This document shows positions 27,301-40,180 of a stretch of DNA of 64,000 bases, piece after piece (within the stretch, counting starts at the first letter, position 1; each line of letters begins with the position of its first letter). The notes below the pieces were generated by a model that was not told where the DNA came from, searched no databases, and saw only the letters and a program-made list of their open reading frames with translations. Source of the DNA: Tubulanus polymorphus (Eukaryota; Nemertea; Palaeonemertea; Tubulaniformes; Tubulanidae). The position numbers and the translations under genes were made by a program. The stretch spans positions 6,510,001-6,574,000 of the forward strand of contig NC_134026.1 of NCBI RefSeq assembly GCF_964204645.1. The letters run 5' to 3'.

Positions 27301-30300
27301 TGGTTATGAATTTAATCGTGGCTTTATGGAATATATATGTTTATATTCAATTCAATTCAATCAACTCTTCATTATATTGATACACCTGGTCGAGACGTAC
27401 GGAGTTTAAGTTTACAAACCTGGATTCATGTATGTTTGTGATTGGAAATTTTGCAAAATGCAACCACGTCGGAGACAGCAACTTTCCGAAGAATAAATGA
27501 CATTCATTCTAAAATCATTTCAAGATCGTTTAGTGCGAGATTCTTTCACTTGTCGCTATTCGACACTAGGAGCCACCTCATACATATTTAGAAAAGAAAA
27601 AACCCCAGACTCCAATCTAACTCGCATCTGTGAACCGGATCCAGATCTGCCATCTACTGTTATATGAGTATCTTACCGTTATTTACTGCTGCCGTTGCTG
27701 CTGCTGCGCTATTTGGCCGATTTCGAGCCTCTTCTACTTTTTCACGAATATCATCTTTCACTAAATAATTCAACTGTAGAATCGACAAATAACTAGCGAT
27801 TTCTGATCATATTCAGTTAACGGACACAAACGAGAGATATTTATGGGATATTCATAACCCGTAATTTCACTTTTCGATCTGGTTCCTTATCGAAAAGCAA
27901 CTTAATTTTCATTACATAGTAAAAAGTACTTTAATGAAATGATATATGATTCCCTGAATTGTTAAGTCAATATGAGACTACAATCTTTATTTGCTTAGTG
28001 TAATCAGTCATTGGACCCTGTGCCCAGTATCACGAATAGGTTTAACTCGGATTTTTGGTGGTTTCATTGGTATATTGGTAACATCACATTGGTTACATTA
28101 CTTCAAACTTATACTCATTTAAGCTGATAAGCTTCGTTTTAAGCTTTTCGTGCAGTAAACCACGCCCACTGGATAGGTCATCGATAGAGGTGTTTCGCCA
28201 AAGCCATATTGGCCGTCACGACCAATGTGACGTGAGGTGTGTATAGCCCGCGTGGATAAAGCTACAAAAAGGATACGCGCAAGTCTCTGTATAGGAACCG
28301 CGTTATCATCAGTACTGGTAGGTATATGAGCCTCAGCCTCCCAGAATAGTCGTTTCGTCAGCATCTCATTCGTCACCGGTAACAATTGATCCAAAGCGTC
28401 GCTGAATTCTTTCCACGTCATTTGTCCTGGTTCTTTACCGGGATGTAACAACAGTTTACCTTCACACTGTCGAATTGACGGAAAACGATATCATTAAGTC
28501 GTTAGATTGGTTAAAGATGGACTGAGACTTCGCGACAACTGTTCAACGAGGATACCCTATGTAGGAAGTAAAACACACGTCTATTTGCTTGAATTGTGGC
28601 TACTGACCTCTAAAAGTCTTAGCTCCCTGTATTTCAGTATGAGATAAAGTAAGTATTCTAGCACCAGCTCTTTCGATATTTTGTTCCTCGTGAATGAAAT
28701 GTAGCCCATTTGTAACGTTTCGAAATCATCTTCCTGGAAAAATTATAAGCGTGAACTGAACTCAACGACTATCAGACATTTTTCATTTTGCGAATCGACA
28801 TCGACGACAAGCTTGACTCTGAAGTTTGACTTTGAAGTTGACAAGATTCGTAGAGGAGCCGTGTCGTTACCTGGTGTAGAATCATCACAACGGGACGAAT
28901 ATTACTTTAAAGATGTAACTAGTTTATTTGACGCACGAGCTTTCGCTACTAGTGAATATGTAGTAGCCTCATCATTCGCCTGATGAAGCTACAATACACT
29001 GATAGCGAAAGTTCGTGCGTCAAAGAAACCAGTTACACCTTTAAAGTACTATTCGTCCCGTTGAAACAGTTCATTTCCAATGTTTTAACTTGAGTTTGAT
29101 AAACTAACAACTGTAGAACTGGATCCAGGACTTAGTTCTACGCGGTGTTTCTCAGTTCAGTTTCGCTTCATAATCGAAGAAGTTAATTCGTATAAAAGAT
29201 ATTTTGAATTTTACTGAGATTCTAACCGAGAACTGTAGAATTGAGCACGTACCACTGCGAAAGGATAGAGAACTTCGCAAAACAGTCGAAAATCGTTGAC
29301 TTGTTTCCATTCGACTCGATCGATGAGATCGGCCAGTAACAGGACGTATCTATAAGTCGCCGCATCGTAATTACCAACCAGTACATGTATAAACATCTGA
29401 ATAAACTGTAAAACAATTTTTTTTTTCAAATTAAGATAGTTCCGAGCTATATGAAACATGAACAGAAATCTAGGTGAAAGGTAGCTTGGCTTGAAGGTTT
29501 AATACGGCAAATTACGGCAAGTCTTTTTTTCCCAAAAGTATCAATAATTATGGTACTTCCTATTTCTAAATTTAGATTTAAATTCGCCCAATTTATTCCA
29601 AATTGCAGGTGTATGGATAAGAACTCTGTGAACTCGGTGAGCGTGCAGATGCACATTTTTCCTCCTCTCGCAGCCCCGAGGGAATTCTTAACTCAGTTAT
29701 ACCAGAAAAATACTGCGTTTACTTTATTTTTGCCGGCGTTTCCCAGAAGAGACGACAGCAGATCGTGCATAGCAAGAAACATGACGTCTTCTTTAAGATA
29801 TCGCTCCAGCATAAAATGATAAAGATTTTCCTGTGAAATATACGAATATCAAAGAAATGTTAAAAATAGGAAAAATGCAATAAAGATCGTTTGAGACTTA
29901 TGAATACTACGAATACAATCGTCCATTAAACACAAATTTTGAATGTAATCAAAACCTACAGAATTTCAGACGTCCAAAGTTTTTAAACGCTCAGTATTTC
30001 ATGTCATCATCATGTTAGCCTATAGCTTAATGCTTACTAGGATGGAAAAATATCCTTCTTCAGAATCGCCGTGTTCATCCTGCCAGATGATAAATGCACT
30101 GAATTGTTCTATCAGAGATTTAGATCTCGCCTGCAAGAAATAAATGACGAATTTTTTCTATTCAAGAGAGAAAATCACACTTTTTGGAGAAAAGCTCTCG
30201 GACGCGGAAGAAGGCACGCACCAGTGAAATAGGTCGCGGAATAGTGCGAGCAAGATCCGTTCTTTCTGCATAATCTTCCCACAATTTGTGCGGTGGATAT

Positions 30301-30717
30301 TTCTGGAAAAAATTGTGAAATTACTTCTTGGTTTATCGTTTAAACAATTCAAAAGTTTGCGCCGTCGGATAGAATTCGACGAACACATTAATACTTTGTG
30401 AGAAAATTCGCTCTCAAGTTTTAACTCGAAACTTTGGTAGCGACATTTCTACCTATCCGCTTCGATTCACTTTCTCGGAAGTGCTGAAAGTCACCCAACA
30501 CTCCCCTCACCCGGCACGTGGAATCAGCACTAATACCTACCATGTGCGCTTCTAATGTCGTCGCAGGACTATCAGCTGAAACTGACGGGGTGGATGACCG
30601 TGACCTTCGTTTCTGCATCGAAGCAGATTCACCCGTTGTTTCTCCCATCGTCTCCGGCCTGAGGCTTTCCGCTTCCTGTGTGCTGGGAGGTTTTACAGTC
30701 GATGCAGCTGTTAATGG
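24301..30717 (-). CDS. Coiled-coil gene C-terminal exons 12-21
   Basis: It starts with a low-complexity Pro/Ser/Thr/Glu exon (30717-30541), then KYPPHKLWEDYAERTDLART (30302-30222). Helical exons follow, such as SLIEQFSAFIIWQDEHGDSE (30130-30038), and 29405-29253 with LVGNYDAATYRYVLLLADLI. Exon 28466-28266 has MTWKEFSDALDQLLPVTNEM, weakly EF-hand-like without a clear Ca loop. The end is basic and the stop codon is at 24303-24301. All junctions in this part keep the frame. Confidence 0.8.
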
Positions 30718-33700
30718 CTGGAATAATTCACTAATGGACAAACGGTTAATTAATTTAAAAAGTAAACGTGAATTTGTCCTTAATTGAAGTGAGTAAATCC
30801 GAATCTAGAAGCAACATATTCAGTTTAATGGATTAGATTATTGATTTCTGCAGTAGTATCGTAAGCTTCTTTGTTAACAACTGTTTACGCAAATGACGGG
30901 TAAGATTTGATGATGAACTAGATCATTCCCATTGAGCCGATCCCCGAGTCACAATTGTGCAACTGGGTCTAGGCCCGGTTCCATAGTCATGGCTTTGAAT
31001 CAAGGCCTGTCTTCGTCCAACCTAATTCGAATCCAAGCAACGTTAGACTTATATCTCGACTAAGGAACTGCTAGTATTCTGTGGGGTCAACGGTACTTAA
31101 CTTACTCCATCATTTGCAGGTTAATTTTCACTTTCGGGCGTAGGATTTTAATATGCGAGCAATTTATCGGTAACGGTAAAACGTTCTCGGCATTTCCCAT
31201 TTTATGAGGACAAATTACGGTCTACAACGAGAACAATAAAAAAGCAATTATCTTTCAACAAAAGACTTCCAGACATTTGAAACAGGAAACTAACTTTCGA
31301 CGTTTAAAATGAAATCTGTTTCATTTTCAAATACATCATTGAAGTAGAAAAGTTATTCTAGCCACAACGCCAGCCAAACAAAAAGAAGAATCATCGATGG
31401 GAAAGTATTTCAAGAGGAATGTATTCATTTTACCTACTTTTTCACCACAGCTTGCACAATATTTGGCACCCTTGAATTCGTGGTAAGTATGACCACCGTT
31501 CGACGAAGTGTACATCATAGCGGCGTATTTACTGAATATACGCTCTTGCGGAACAAACGGATCATCAATAGGATTATCATCGTCAATTCCGCCTAATTCT
31601 TTAGCGAGAGGATGAACTGGAAAATATGTTCCCATTATGTTGGATTAAAATATTAGTAATTATCGAGGGTAGAATTCAAAAAAGGGTTATGAACTACAAT
31701 TTCAGTGGAGGAATCCCGATAGAATTGATATGTATCTATTCAGAGGCCAGCATCCTCTCCCCAGGGGAGACCTGTGACCTGTCTTGGGAGTAGTCAGTAT
31801 CCTGTCCCCGAAAGTGATCAATATATCGATAATTTATCGTTTAGAATTCAACACTTTGCACTTAATCTTCTGAAGTTGACGTAAGGATATCAAAATCACC
31901 AAGGCAAGTTGCCAAACGGAATAGAATGTAACCAAAACTGTATCATACGCAGATACTTAGACCAGTTTTAGTCACTGCACCAGTTTGACTGTTATTTCAA
32001 ATTCTAAATTCTCCATTTAGGTGTTCAGATAAAGCAACGGATTATTTTCAAATTAGAGCATCGAATTCCTTATGTCCCCGGATTAAACTTCAAACGTTTC
32101 AGTTCTTTTGCGCTAAGATGATTATAGTCTCTACCCTCTTATAACTCACATTCATCACCACTAACACGTAACAACAAGAACAGAAATTTCACCAGTGACT
32201 TCTATTCACTGCTATACGTGGTGAAATCGGCTGATACAGCGCCCGGCCTTTAGGCGATGCTTAAATTGATAAATGAACGTTTTTAATCCTTAATATTTAC
32301 CTGGCTTTTTCTTCAGTTTGGAAGCATTTTTCATCGTAGAGCTGCGTAAAGATGACAAATGATGGATAGTTTATATACAACTCGCAAACAGAAAATCGTT
32401 AATTAAACGAAAATGCCGGTGTTTGAAAATCTTAGAAATACTATTTCTATTTCTGCGGATCTTCTGGACGAGAGATTGATTGTGGCCCAGTTCATATTCA
32501 AAATGATTTCATATGTAGGCACCTTTGGCCAACTGCGGATATCTGAATTAGTCGACTATAGTCAAACTAAGTAAAACGAATTTATCAGTCGGAACTATAT
32601 TCCAGTTACAGCTCTGGAATTAAGTGCATTCGGAAATAAGTTGCGACTATTAGTCGACTAGATACGAAAACCGAATTTTGGTACCTTGTTCTGTACCTCG
32701 TCCTTTCCACCCAATGTTGTTCCCTACGTAGTCAATAACATGTCTGCGGTTTAGTTTCACGATCGGATGTTTTCACAAACCACATAAGGCTGGAATAAGC
32801 CCATCCGATCATGAAAGCTTACCACCAACGAAGCTACGTAGGTGACTTACGGAAGCGTGGGTTTATGTTCTTCGAGTATCTGTAACTGTTCTTCTAACAT
32901 GACGGTATGCTGCCTGATTAACCCGAGTTCTGTGTTCAATTCATCTATATTCTTATTGAACCGTTCTTGTTCCAAAAGCAACTAAGATGAAATAGAAAAT
33001 ATTGAATGTAATGTTGGTTCTAGGATGAACATTAGGCGGACTGTGATCGACTTGCGACAGCTTTGCAACGCTACTCGATCGGTTGCAACTGGACACGAAT
33101 GGGCGCATAGGTCGGCAGCGTCGCAAATGTCAGCGACAGTGTGCAACTACTATATACAGTTTCTAGCAAGAACAGCTGTAACAAGATCCCTGTGAAGGGC
33201 GATCGATTCTCGGTCGACTTGGCACCGTATTTAGGTCTGGCGATCAACGCACTGTTAGATTAGATTAGATAAAACTTTTATTCTCCTGCTGACTAAGATA
33301 GTATAAGGAGGTTCGAATACAATATACATGCATGAAAAATAAAATATCATAACATACAAAAAGAAATAGACAGAAATCTATCGTGAGGTGCTGCCGCTAT
33401 GCTCATCGTTAGCGGATTTTCCATACACTAATATGAATTGACTCTGGCAGTCTATACACTTTGACGTGCCGCAGTCGCTTCGTGTTAGTGTATACAAAAT
33501 CCGCTAGCGATGGGAAAGGCGGCAGCACTTCACAGTACAAGAAGATTCTAAAAAATCCTACAATCCACCTTGCAAAATTCATTAAAAAAGGCTTAGATGT
33601 ATAGATCCCTCCAATAATTTGTATGTTGTAAATAGTGTATGTATAAATTGTTAATAACTTTGTTATATTTAATCAAAACAAATTTATACTTTCTGTTAAT

Positions 33701-36700
33701 TGTAAACATTGTATACTTTGTATAAGTCTCCCTCCATGTACCATAGAAATGGTTGGAGTGTAAATAAAATCCTAATCCAAATCCTAATCCTAGAAGGCAG
33801 TTCCCCAACCCACACGTTTAACACTTTATCGCAGATACTAGCTCTAAAAACCGTATGTAATAATCACATTGGCTGGATCATATTTACAAAAGATTTTAAA
33901 CAACTATTAGATTTCGTTAGAATTTATAATGATCAACTAGCAAAGTTTCTACCTCCTGGTCGGCTCTTTCTAATACCACATCTTGATGTTTACTGAATTC
34001 TGTAGCGGTTAAAGTGGCGTTTAAGTTTATAGTTGACAACTCTTCTTTTCCCTGTTCGAAAAACTTTTCGAATTCTGAAATTAAGACACGATTTTCTCAG
34101 TCATATAAACGGCTAGAGAGCTGGAATCGATTCGCTGTCCGAATATTTACCTTCTAATGTAGAGTTTTGAACTGCTAAAAGTTGTTCTTCGATTTTCCTC
34201 GCTGATTCTATATCACTCATTAAATGAGCCTTAAAACAAAAGATATGTCAATGATTGGGGTAATCGTTGAACTTTAAAATATGGTTAGCTTGAACTGTGA
34301 CACAGAAATACTGCAATTAATAGAATTAGTCTTCGACCGGTTCGTATCATTGCATCTGAGCCTATGCTGATTGCACATTTGAAATGATTTTTTATCAAAG
34401 CCTTAACTGATGAAGCCGATTCAATGTCGAGACAAAAAAGACCAAAATTGGTCTTAAATCTTAAAGTTGTATAACTAGGCTACAGAACTAGATGGTCTTC
34501 GATTGGCCTGAAGTCGAAGTGATTATGGAACCGGTTCCAGACAGAACTTTTAGACTTCGCTAGAATAATTCCTAGAACGCCAACAGTGAAAAACATTATA
34601 CTTTCAGATGAATCTTAAACCTACGCGTCTCGTTGCTACAACTGGCTTTTTTCTCTTTATTGGTGGATCGTCAATCATCTTCTCCGTAAATGCTGAATTC
34701 AAACAAAACCAAATATCCATATTGAACATCAATCTAGGATTTAGGATTAATTCGTTACGCACTTTACAACAGTAATCTGCACTGTCTCGTACCGTCTTGT
34801 AGTTCGTCGTAGCCTTTTTTATATGTCGACAGAAATCTAATTTCCTCTCGGGCTTCTTCAAGTCTTTCCTGTTTAAGAAAAAAAAGTTTCCTATCTCTGT
34901 CGCTTTCTTTCTGTTAATCAGTTACACAAAGCTTGGAGCTATAATCTCCACACTACCCAGTTTCACAAAATGCTGTATTCATGTTTTCATTTAAACAATT
35001 CAATTACCTCGAGATCTGCTATTTCGGCTTCAAGATTTTTCTGTAGTTTTTCCGCTTTATTGTGTTCTTCCTCCATTTTTTCTTCCAAACTACATTAGTA
35101 CGAGAGTGATAGAACATCGAAATAAAAAAACCATATGTAAAAATCGATCACCTTCGAGGGAAATGTTTGACAGAACTTTTGGAAGTCGCATTACCTGTGA
35201 TGAAACTTTTATGAAATCATAATTCGTTTTGTAGGACGGGCCCCGTGAACTCAGAATAAAAAGGTTCTTCGGAGGTTCGTAAAAGAACCTATGGATTCTT
35301 TGCGAAACTTTGGGGTTGCTTCAAGAACCTGTCTGAGCTTCAGGGGACGTTTTGAGTTTGCTCTTCGAAGCACCTCATCGATGAGGTTTGTGGAAGAACA
35401 TTAATGGGTTCTCTCTGCGAGTCAAGCGGAAGAAACCCTTTAATAAGCTATTCATCAGACCGATTTGCGATTGACATGTTGGCGATTGAATGATTGAAAA
35501 AAATTTGTTAATCCACAACCCAGCGTAAGTATCGAATAATCCTATTCAATTAATCAATTTGACTAGTCTTATCGGTTGGAAATAGTTCGTCGAAATTACC
35601 TATCAATTTCAGCGTTTCTATCAACGACTTCTTCTTCTAATTGTGAAATCATTTCTTTCAGTTGTTCGCATTCGTTCATTAGATGAGTTGTTTTGGATAC
35701 AGAATCTTCGAACGCCTTGTGTTTCTCGAACAGTCTGAAAATAATAGTCACAATCTGGATCACATTTCAATGGATCGAGATTTCTTAGACTGTAAAGCAT
35801 GTAATCCACTGTTTCGGAAGAGAATTAAAAACGCAAATTCTATTGATACAATACAGTGAAAAACGCGCTGCGTCGGCGTTGTTGTGACGATCGCTATGTC
35901 TATGACTTTTCCAAATGACAACTAACACTTAGTAAATTGAGTAGGAAACAGAAATCGGATGTGAAAAATAGAAATGACTTCAGTAATGTGACGACTTAAC
36001 GGACAATTACTTAATCGAATACGACTGATTATCAAGATAAGATCAAAATAACATCACTTCAAAAATTTGAAAACAAATCGGTTATTCTGTAAATATCATA
36101 GGTACTTTTTCTTTAGAATTTCCACTTTTTCCATCATATCCTCAGCTCTGGCATCCTGTTGTGTGAAGACTCGGTGAACTAATGTAAAATAAGGAACTCG
36201 GTCCATTTGAGTGGGTCGTGACGACTGTGACTGATGAGAATTCTGACGTAGTTTAGAATTCATCGTCAGCTGGTGGCTGAACACAGCATCTGAAACGAAA
36301 ACGAACCGCACATATATTTATCTGTTCGCATTGTTCTCAATTCCAGACTCACAAATAGAGAGAAAAATCTTATAGGAAATGGGAAAACATAGTTTTAGAA
36401 ATGAGTTTTTGACGAGTCATATCTCATTAAAAAACCTTCTTTTTTTAATCATTAATCAGATATCTATTTGTTCTCATATCTCCAGGATGCTTCTGTAGAT
36501 TGATCAATAATTCTTCTAAGATTAAAAATACAGTTGTTACTGATGACAATTGATAAGTGCAAAGCTTCAAATATTTGGTTTCGACATTTCGATAGGTCGT
36601 GTTGATTTATAGCTGTCACACGAATGCTTCGGTGACATCATAAAGATTAAATGCGATTGTGAATATAACACCATTTTGTGGTTCAACAGATCTATGTAAT

Positions 36701-37328
36701 GAATTTTCTATCAATTGTTTACAATTCCAATAACAGAAATTAGTACTGTGATACCTGAAAATCACAAGCCGGAGCCTTTGTATAATCTAGTTCTCTGTCC
36801 ATACCATAGCAATAGTTACCGTTATAGATAAACTACACGTGGCTGATAGGATGAATATGAAGTTTTTGCATCTTTGATCTTAAGATAAGGATGATTACCC
36901 AACTTATTTTCTTATTCATAAGCACGAATGATTTTGATTTCCCTACAATCATATACTTGTTGTGCCTCATACCTGCCGGTAACGAAACAGAGGGTTGTGA
37001 TGTAAAACGTCAACTGATTATTCTTCACTTACCAAACAATTCATCGCTCATCAATTTCATAATTTCACTGAATATCCCCATGTGAGGAATGAGTTCTTTC
37101 AGCACTTTAAATATCTGTGAAACCCGTTCTTGTACCGGACCGGTGGTTCCAGCCGGTTTATCGTTCATTAACATTTTATATTTCAGAGCTATAAAACAAC
37201 ATTATGAAAAATACATATAATATCTATTTTACGACACGGCGCAATTCAACGACTTTATGTTCTGACTGTACTTACATAACGATTTAGCGTCCATGATTGG
37301 ACCCTCAGTGGGATCAACTGCCGCCATG
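24301..37328 (-). CDS. Large coiled-coil protein, about 21 exons, unnamed family
   Basis: Exons (minus-strand order) are 37328-37277, 37188-37033, 36289-36106, 35734-35600, 35089-35008, 34868-34793, 34229-34151, 34074-33953, 32981-32851, 32341-32301, 31616-31438, 30717-30541, 30302-30222, 30130-30038, 29830-29723, 29405-29253, 28733-28608, 28466-28266, 27773-27677, 26034-25938 and 24448-24301 (stop TAA). Nearly all have consensus borders and phases join, except between 34793 and 34229, where one exon ends in phase 1 and the next needs phase 0; a small exon may be missing. The product is about 840 aa. It has an N-terminal globular part, a heptad-rich coiled coil (35734-32851), a conserved-looking block with CASC (31616-31438), a disordered Ser/Thr linker (30717-30541) and an alpha-helical C-terminal half. 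A resemblance to TSNAXIP1/CCDC-type sperm or ciliary proteins is possible but unproven. No enzyme motif is seen. Confidence 0.8.
28888..29063. mobile_element. 176-bp palindromic element with hammerhead-like cores in both arms
   Basis: The outer 64 bp of each arm (28888-28951 and 29000-29063) are about 88% identical in inverted orientation, beginning CAACGGGACGAAT. The plus-strand right half has CTGATGA (28980-28986), GCTA...TAGC and GAAAG (29007-29011). The minus strand of the left half has TGATGA, GCTACTA...TAGTAGC and GAAAG. It lies in an intron of the coiled-coil gene, between exons 29405-29253 and 28733-28608. The element type is unproven. Confidence 0.7.
31434..31616 (-). CDS. Coiled-coil gene exon with CxxC block
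   Basis: It encodes VHPLAKELGGIDDDNPID, then a block with FSKYAAMMYTSSNGGHTYHE and a CASCGEK motif. Aromatic, glycine and cysteine residues make this the most domain-like part of the protein, unlike the surrounding coiled coil. Two donors are possible (after 31438 or 31434). The first keeps phase 0 with the next exon at 30717. Confidence 0.75.
32851..36289 (-). CDS. Coiled-coil gene exons 3-9 (coiled-coil rod)
   Basis: Exons 36289-36106, 35734-35600, 35089-35008, 34868-34793, 34229-34151, 34074-33953 and 32981-32851. The translation is rich in Glu, Lys, Leu and Gln with heptad spacing, for example CEQLKEMISQLEEEVVDR, then EKMEEEHNKAEKLQKNLEAE, and later EEQLQILEEHKPTLP. This is a long parallel coiled-coil type of region and suggests a scaffold or filament-associated role. 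The join between 34793 and 34229 is out of phase as drawn. Confidence 0.75.
33382..33534. repeat. 153-bp inverted repeat, arms about 48 bp
   Basis: The left arm starts GAGGTGCTGCCGCTATG and the right arm is the complement of GAAGTGCTGCCGCC. Both include TAGCGGATTTT and TACACTAA. The loop is about 55 bp. It is in an intron of the coiled-coil gene. Confidence 0.75.
33730..33795 (+). repeat. Retroposon 3' tail-like sequence
   Basis: TGTAAATAAAATCC is followed by repeats of AATCCT, a pattern seen at LINE/SINE 3' ends with a microsatellite tail. Confidence 0.35.
37033..37328 (-). CDS. Coiled-coil gene exons 1-2 (start codon)
   Basis: The ATG is at 37328-37326, with the start MAAVDPTEGPIMDAKSL. 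Exon 1 (37328-37277) ends at donor GTAAGT. Exon 2 (37188-37033) continues in frame through SLKYKMLMNDKPAG to KLMSDELFG and ends at donor GTAAGT. The segment LKELIPHMGIFSEIMKLM is predicted helical. Confidence 0.8.
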
Positions 37329-37923
37329 ATTGTTTTTTATCGATTTCAATGAATATCCACTAGAAATCAATAACAATAAGTAAAAGGTTTCGATCGAAGG
37401 TTTACAGATCATCCGTCATTAGTATGAAATCAGACAGTAAATTATCGTATCGTATTTACTTGATACTAAATATTGCACTTACGTTCGATGTTATTTCTTG
37501 GAGTAATAGTCTGATTACTCCAAGGTTATTTCAGCTAAAGGTTTGTCCGCTGTAAACACTACACTACATTACATTACATTAGTACACCTATCTATAAGCG
37601 GCCGCCATATTGTATACTAGTTACTAAGGCTTTTAAAGTGCTCGGCAGTACTGATTATGTGCAGTAGTATCTAGGCCGTGGTAATTGTGATTTCTTTTGA
37701 TCGGGTCATTTCAAGCTGTCACGCTCTGACGAACTGAGTCCACAATTCAGAGCGCTGGTTGTGTTTATGCTTTTCCATATACGAGAAAGAAATAAAGTGG
37801 TTTTTTCCGATCAGTAACTAATCGTTACCGACCCTCGGGGACTGGTGCAATGTCACACCTGATATTCTGCTATAAACAACGAGACAAAATCCTGTAATAT
37901 CAAATCTAACCGTAGCAATAAAA
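37329..37923. promoter_or_regulatory. Head-to-head intergenic region, probable bidirectional promoter
   Basis: 595 bp separate the start codons of the minus-strand coiled-coil gene and the plus-strand SEA gene. It contains an 11-bp-arm hairpin at 37497-37524 and a GC-rich patch near 37598-37612. On the minus strand that patch reads CAATATGGCGGCCGC, close to the YY1 consensus CAARATGGCGGC. No TATA box was recognised. The promoter role is inferred from gene arrangement. Confidence 0.5.
37497..37524. repeat. Short palindrome in bidirectional promoter
   Basis: The arms CTTGGAGTAAT and its complement flank a 6-nt loop, AGTCTG. The arms equal the outer part of the palindrome at 2283-2319. Confidence 0.8.
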
Positions 37924-40180
37924 TGGCTGAAGGAAGAGATGATCTAAATCATGAGTTAATGCTCTTGGAACTTCAGGTAGGATCTAGAATTCAAGTTGAA
38001 AAAGGCACATATCATTTGTCAAATAGTTCTTCACTTTCTAAATATAATCACCTTTTTTTCTAACGCGCACAAGATCACATTTCAACAAATTTCTAACAGC
38101 AAACACGTGAACTATGTTATGTAAACATTTATCCATTTAGTCAATTCACTTTCAACCACAATATTGAATTCTAGAAATGTATGCTAATAACACACCTAGC
38201 CGTACTGAAATGGGTAGTTCAATAGACTTCGAGATTCGGATACTTTGAGATGTTGAGAGGAATTACCATTTCTATGAACTTTGAGATTCTGATACTCTGA
38301 GATTCTATACTTACTGTGTCAGGAATCCGCATTCATTTCTATGGACTTAGAGATTCAGGTACTTCGAGATTTTGATATTGATATTTACTTACTGACGTTA
38401 GAATTCCTGGAGTGAGTTTGAGATCTTCTTGGAGATGATTGCGTTAAAAACTCATCAGGGAACTTATTTGGAAACTGGTTATTACGCTTGATTCAAATAC
38501 ATAACAGTATATAATCATTGAATCGAGTGCGGAGACAAGCAATTTATTACAGCCACTACAGATTTCTCAACATCTCCATAGTAACATCTGAATCCAACAC
38601 CATCATCTAGCTGGGACCTTTACACACAATGAAGCTATAACCGACCTTTATCGATGAAGGTATCGCGGGTACCTGTATCAAGCTATATTAATGTACAAAA
38701 ATCTCGGGTAGATATTTTATGGTATATCGCAGGGCGACATGGCGGCGATTCAGAGATCTGGGTCCAGTCGTTCTGGTCCCAGTGGACTCTATTCAGTAAC
38801 TGCTAAATTTCTGAACGTGAGTATTTATCGATTTATTTCATATCCTGATAAACTGCAATAGCGTATAGAAGAGCTTTGCATTTATCTAGAGGATTTGACG
38901 TCGAAATAAAATAGAATAGCATATATGTATGTATTGGACGCTTTTACTTTTATCCTTTATCACAAACACATCGTTTAACACCGGCAAAAAACAATTTCAT
39001 AATGACCATAACTTATCTCATCTCATGGTAACATCTAGTGTTTTTCGATGACGTTTCAATTTTCGAAAATCTATTTTCTACTAGCTACAAAACAGAACTT
39101 CAGGAAAAACCCCGAAAAAGGCATCTGTGAGTGTGAATTCAATTGTTTAGTTCGTCTCAAATGGAATGTAGAACCGTGATAACGTTAAGTCCCTCTAATG
39201 ATAAGAAAAGCGTTGTCTCGAGCTCTGGCACTTGTAGTTTATTCGACGTTTCGACTTTATCCTAACACATGTATATATTTTAGGAATACGGAATGTTTCA
39301 TTATCAAAAATGGTGAAACAACCATTTACTTAATGTGTTGATCGATCTTGCCAGGTCGTTCAGCAATGTTTGTTCGTAAACATTTATCTGTGTGTGAAGG
39401 TCTGCAATATAAAAAATATCGGATATTTCCCTATTGCTAAATATTGTTTAATCGCTGAAGCGTTCACATAATTCACCCCGCGATCCAATTACACAAGAGT
39501 TCGAGTAAATCAGGTCATTTTCAATATTTCAAACTTTCAGTTTTGAGGTACAATGGATTCAAGTCATCTTTTTTATCTTTAATTACCCGAGTTTCTCGAG
39601 AAATAACTGATTCTAATTTTTTCTTCACGTTATGGGAATTTGACGTATTTTGATGTATAATTTACTGCATTAACGACAGTTTTCATTGTAATTGATAAAT
39701 AATGAGTGAATAGCGAATCCTTTGAAGACCTGCTTTTCATGCATCTAATTTAGGATATACGGACTCCTCGGATGATTGAAGTTCTGCCACAAACAGAAGG
39801 AAGAGACAACCGCGCATTCGATCCCAGTACGCAGAGGTTACACACAGGTCGAGGTCAAGGTCAGGATACGCAGCCGATGAGCGTAATCAACGCGGGTAAT
39901 GAGGAGCCGTCGACGGTTCCAAAAATCAAAACAACCGAATTGATGATCGTTCGCCCGAAAACAACGCGGAAAATTTGCAAACCTATAAAAGAACAATCTG
40001 AGATTTCCGAGGCGGACGCGAAAAGAGCCGACAATGCGCGGCGAACTAATGACATCGGTGTACGACTCGTAGAGGACGAGTCGGAAGATAACAATAACGG
40101 GAATTCGAGTAAAAAATACGCATTAATGAACCATTTCCTGAACGCCGCGGGTTATTCGGATCCTGAAAAAATCGATTTGA
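37924..40180 (+). CDS. SEA protein exons 1-3, cytosolic N-terminus
   Basis: The ATG at 37924 gives MAEGRDDLNHELMLLELQ, then exon 38733-38816 (rich in Ser/Gly), then the long exon 39754-40180 with many charged residues and the sequence TTRKICKPIKEQSE. All are in one frame. It shows low-complexity character and no domain. Introns 1 and 2 hold diverged short repeats. Confidence 0.8.
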
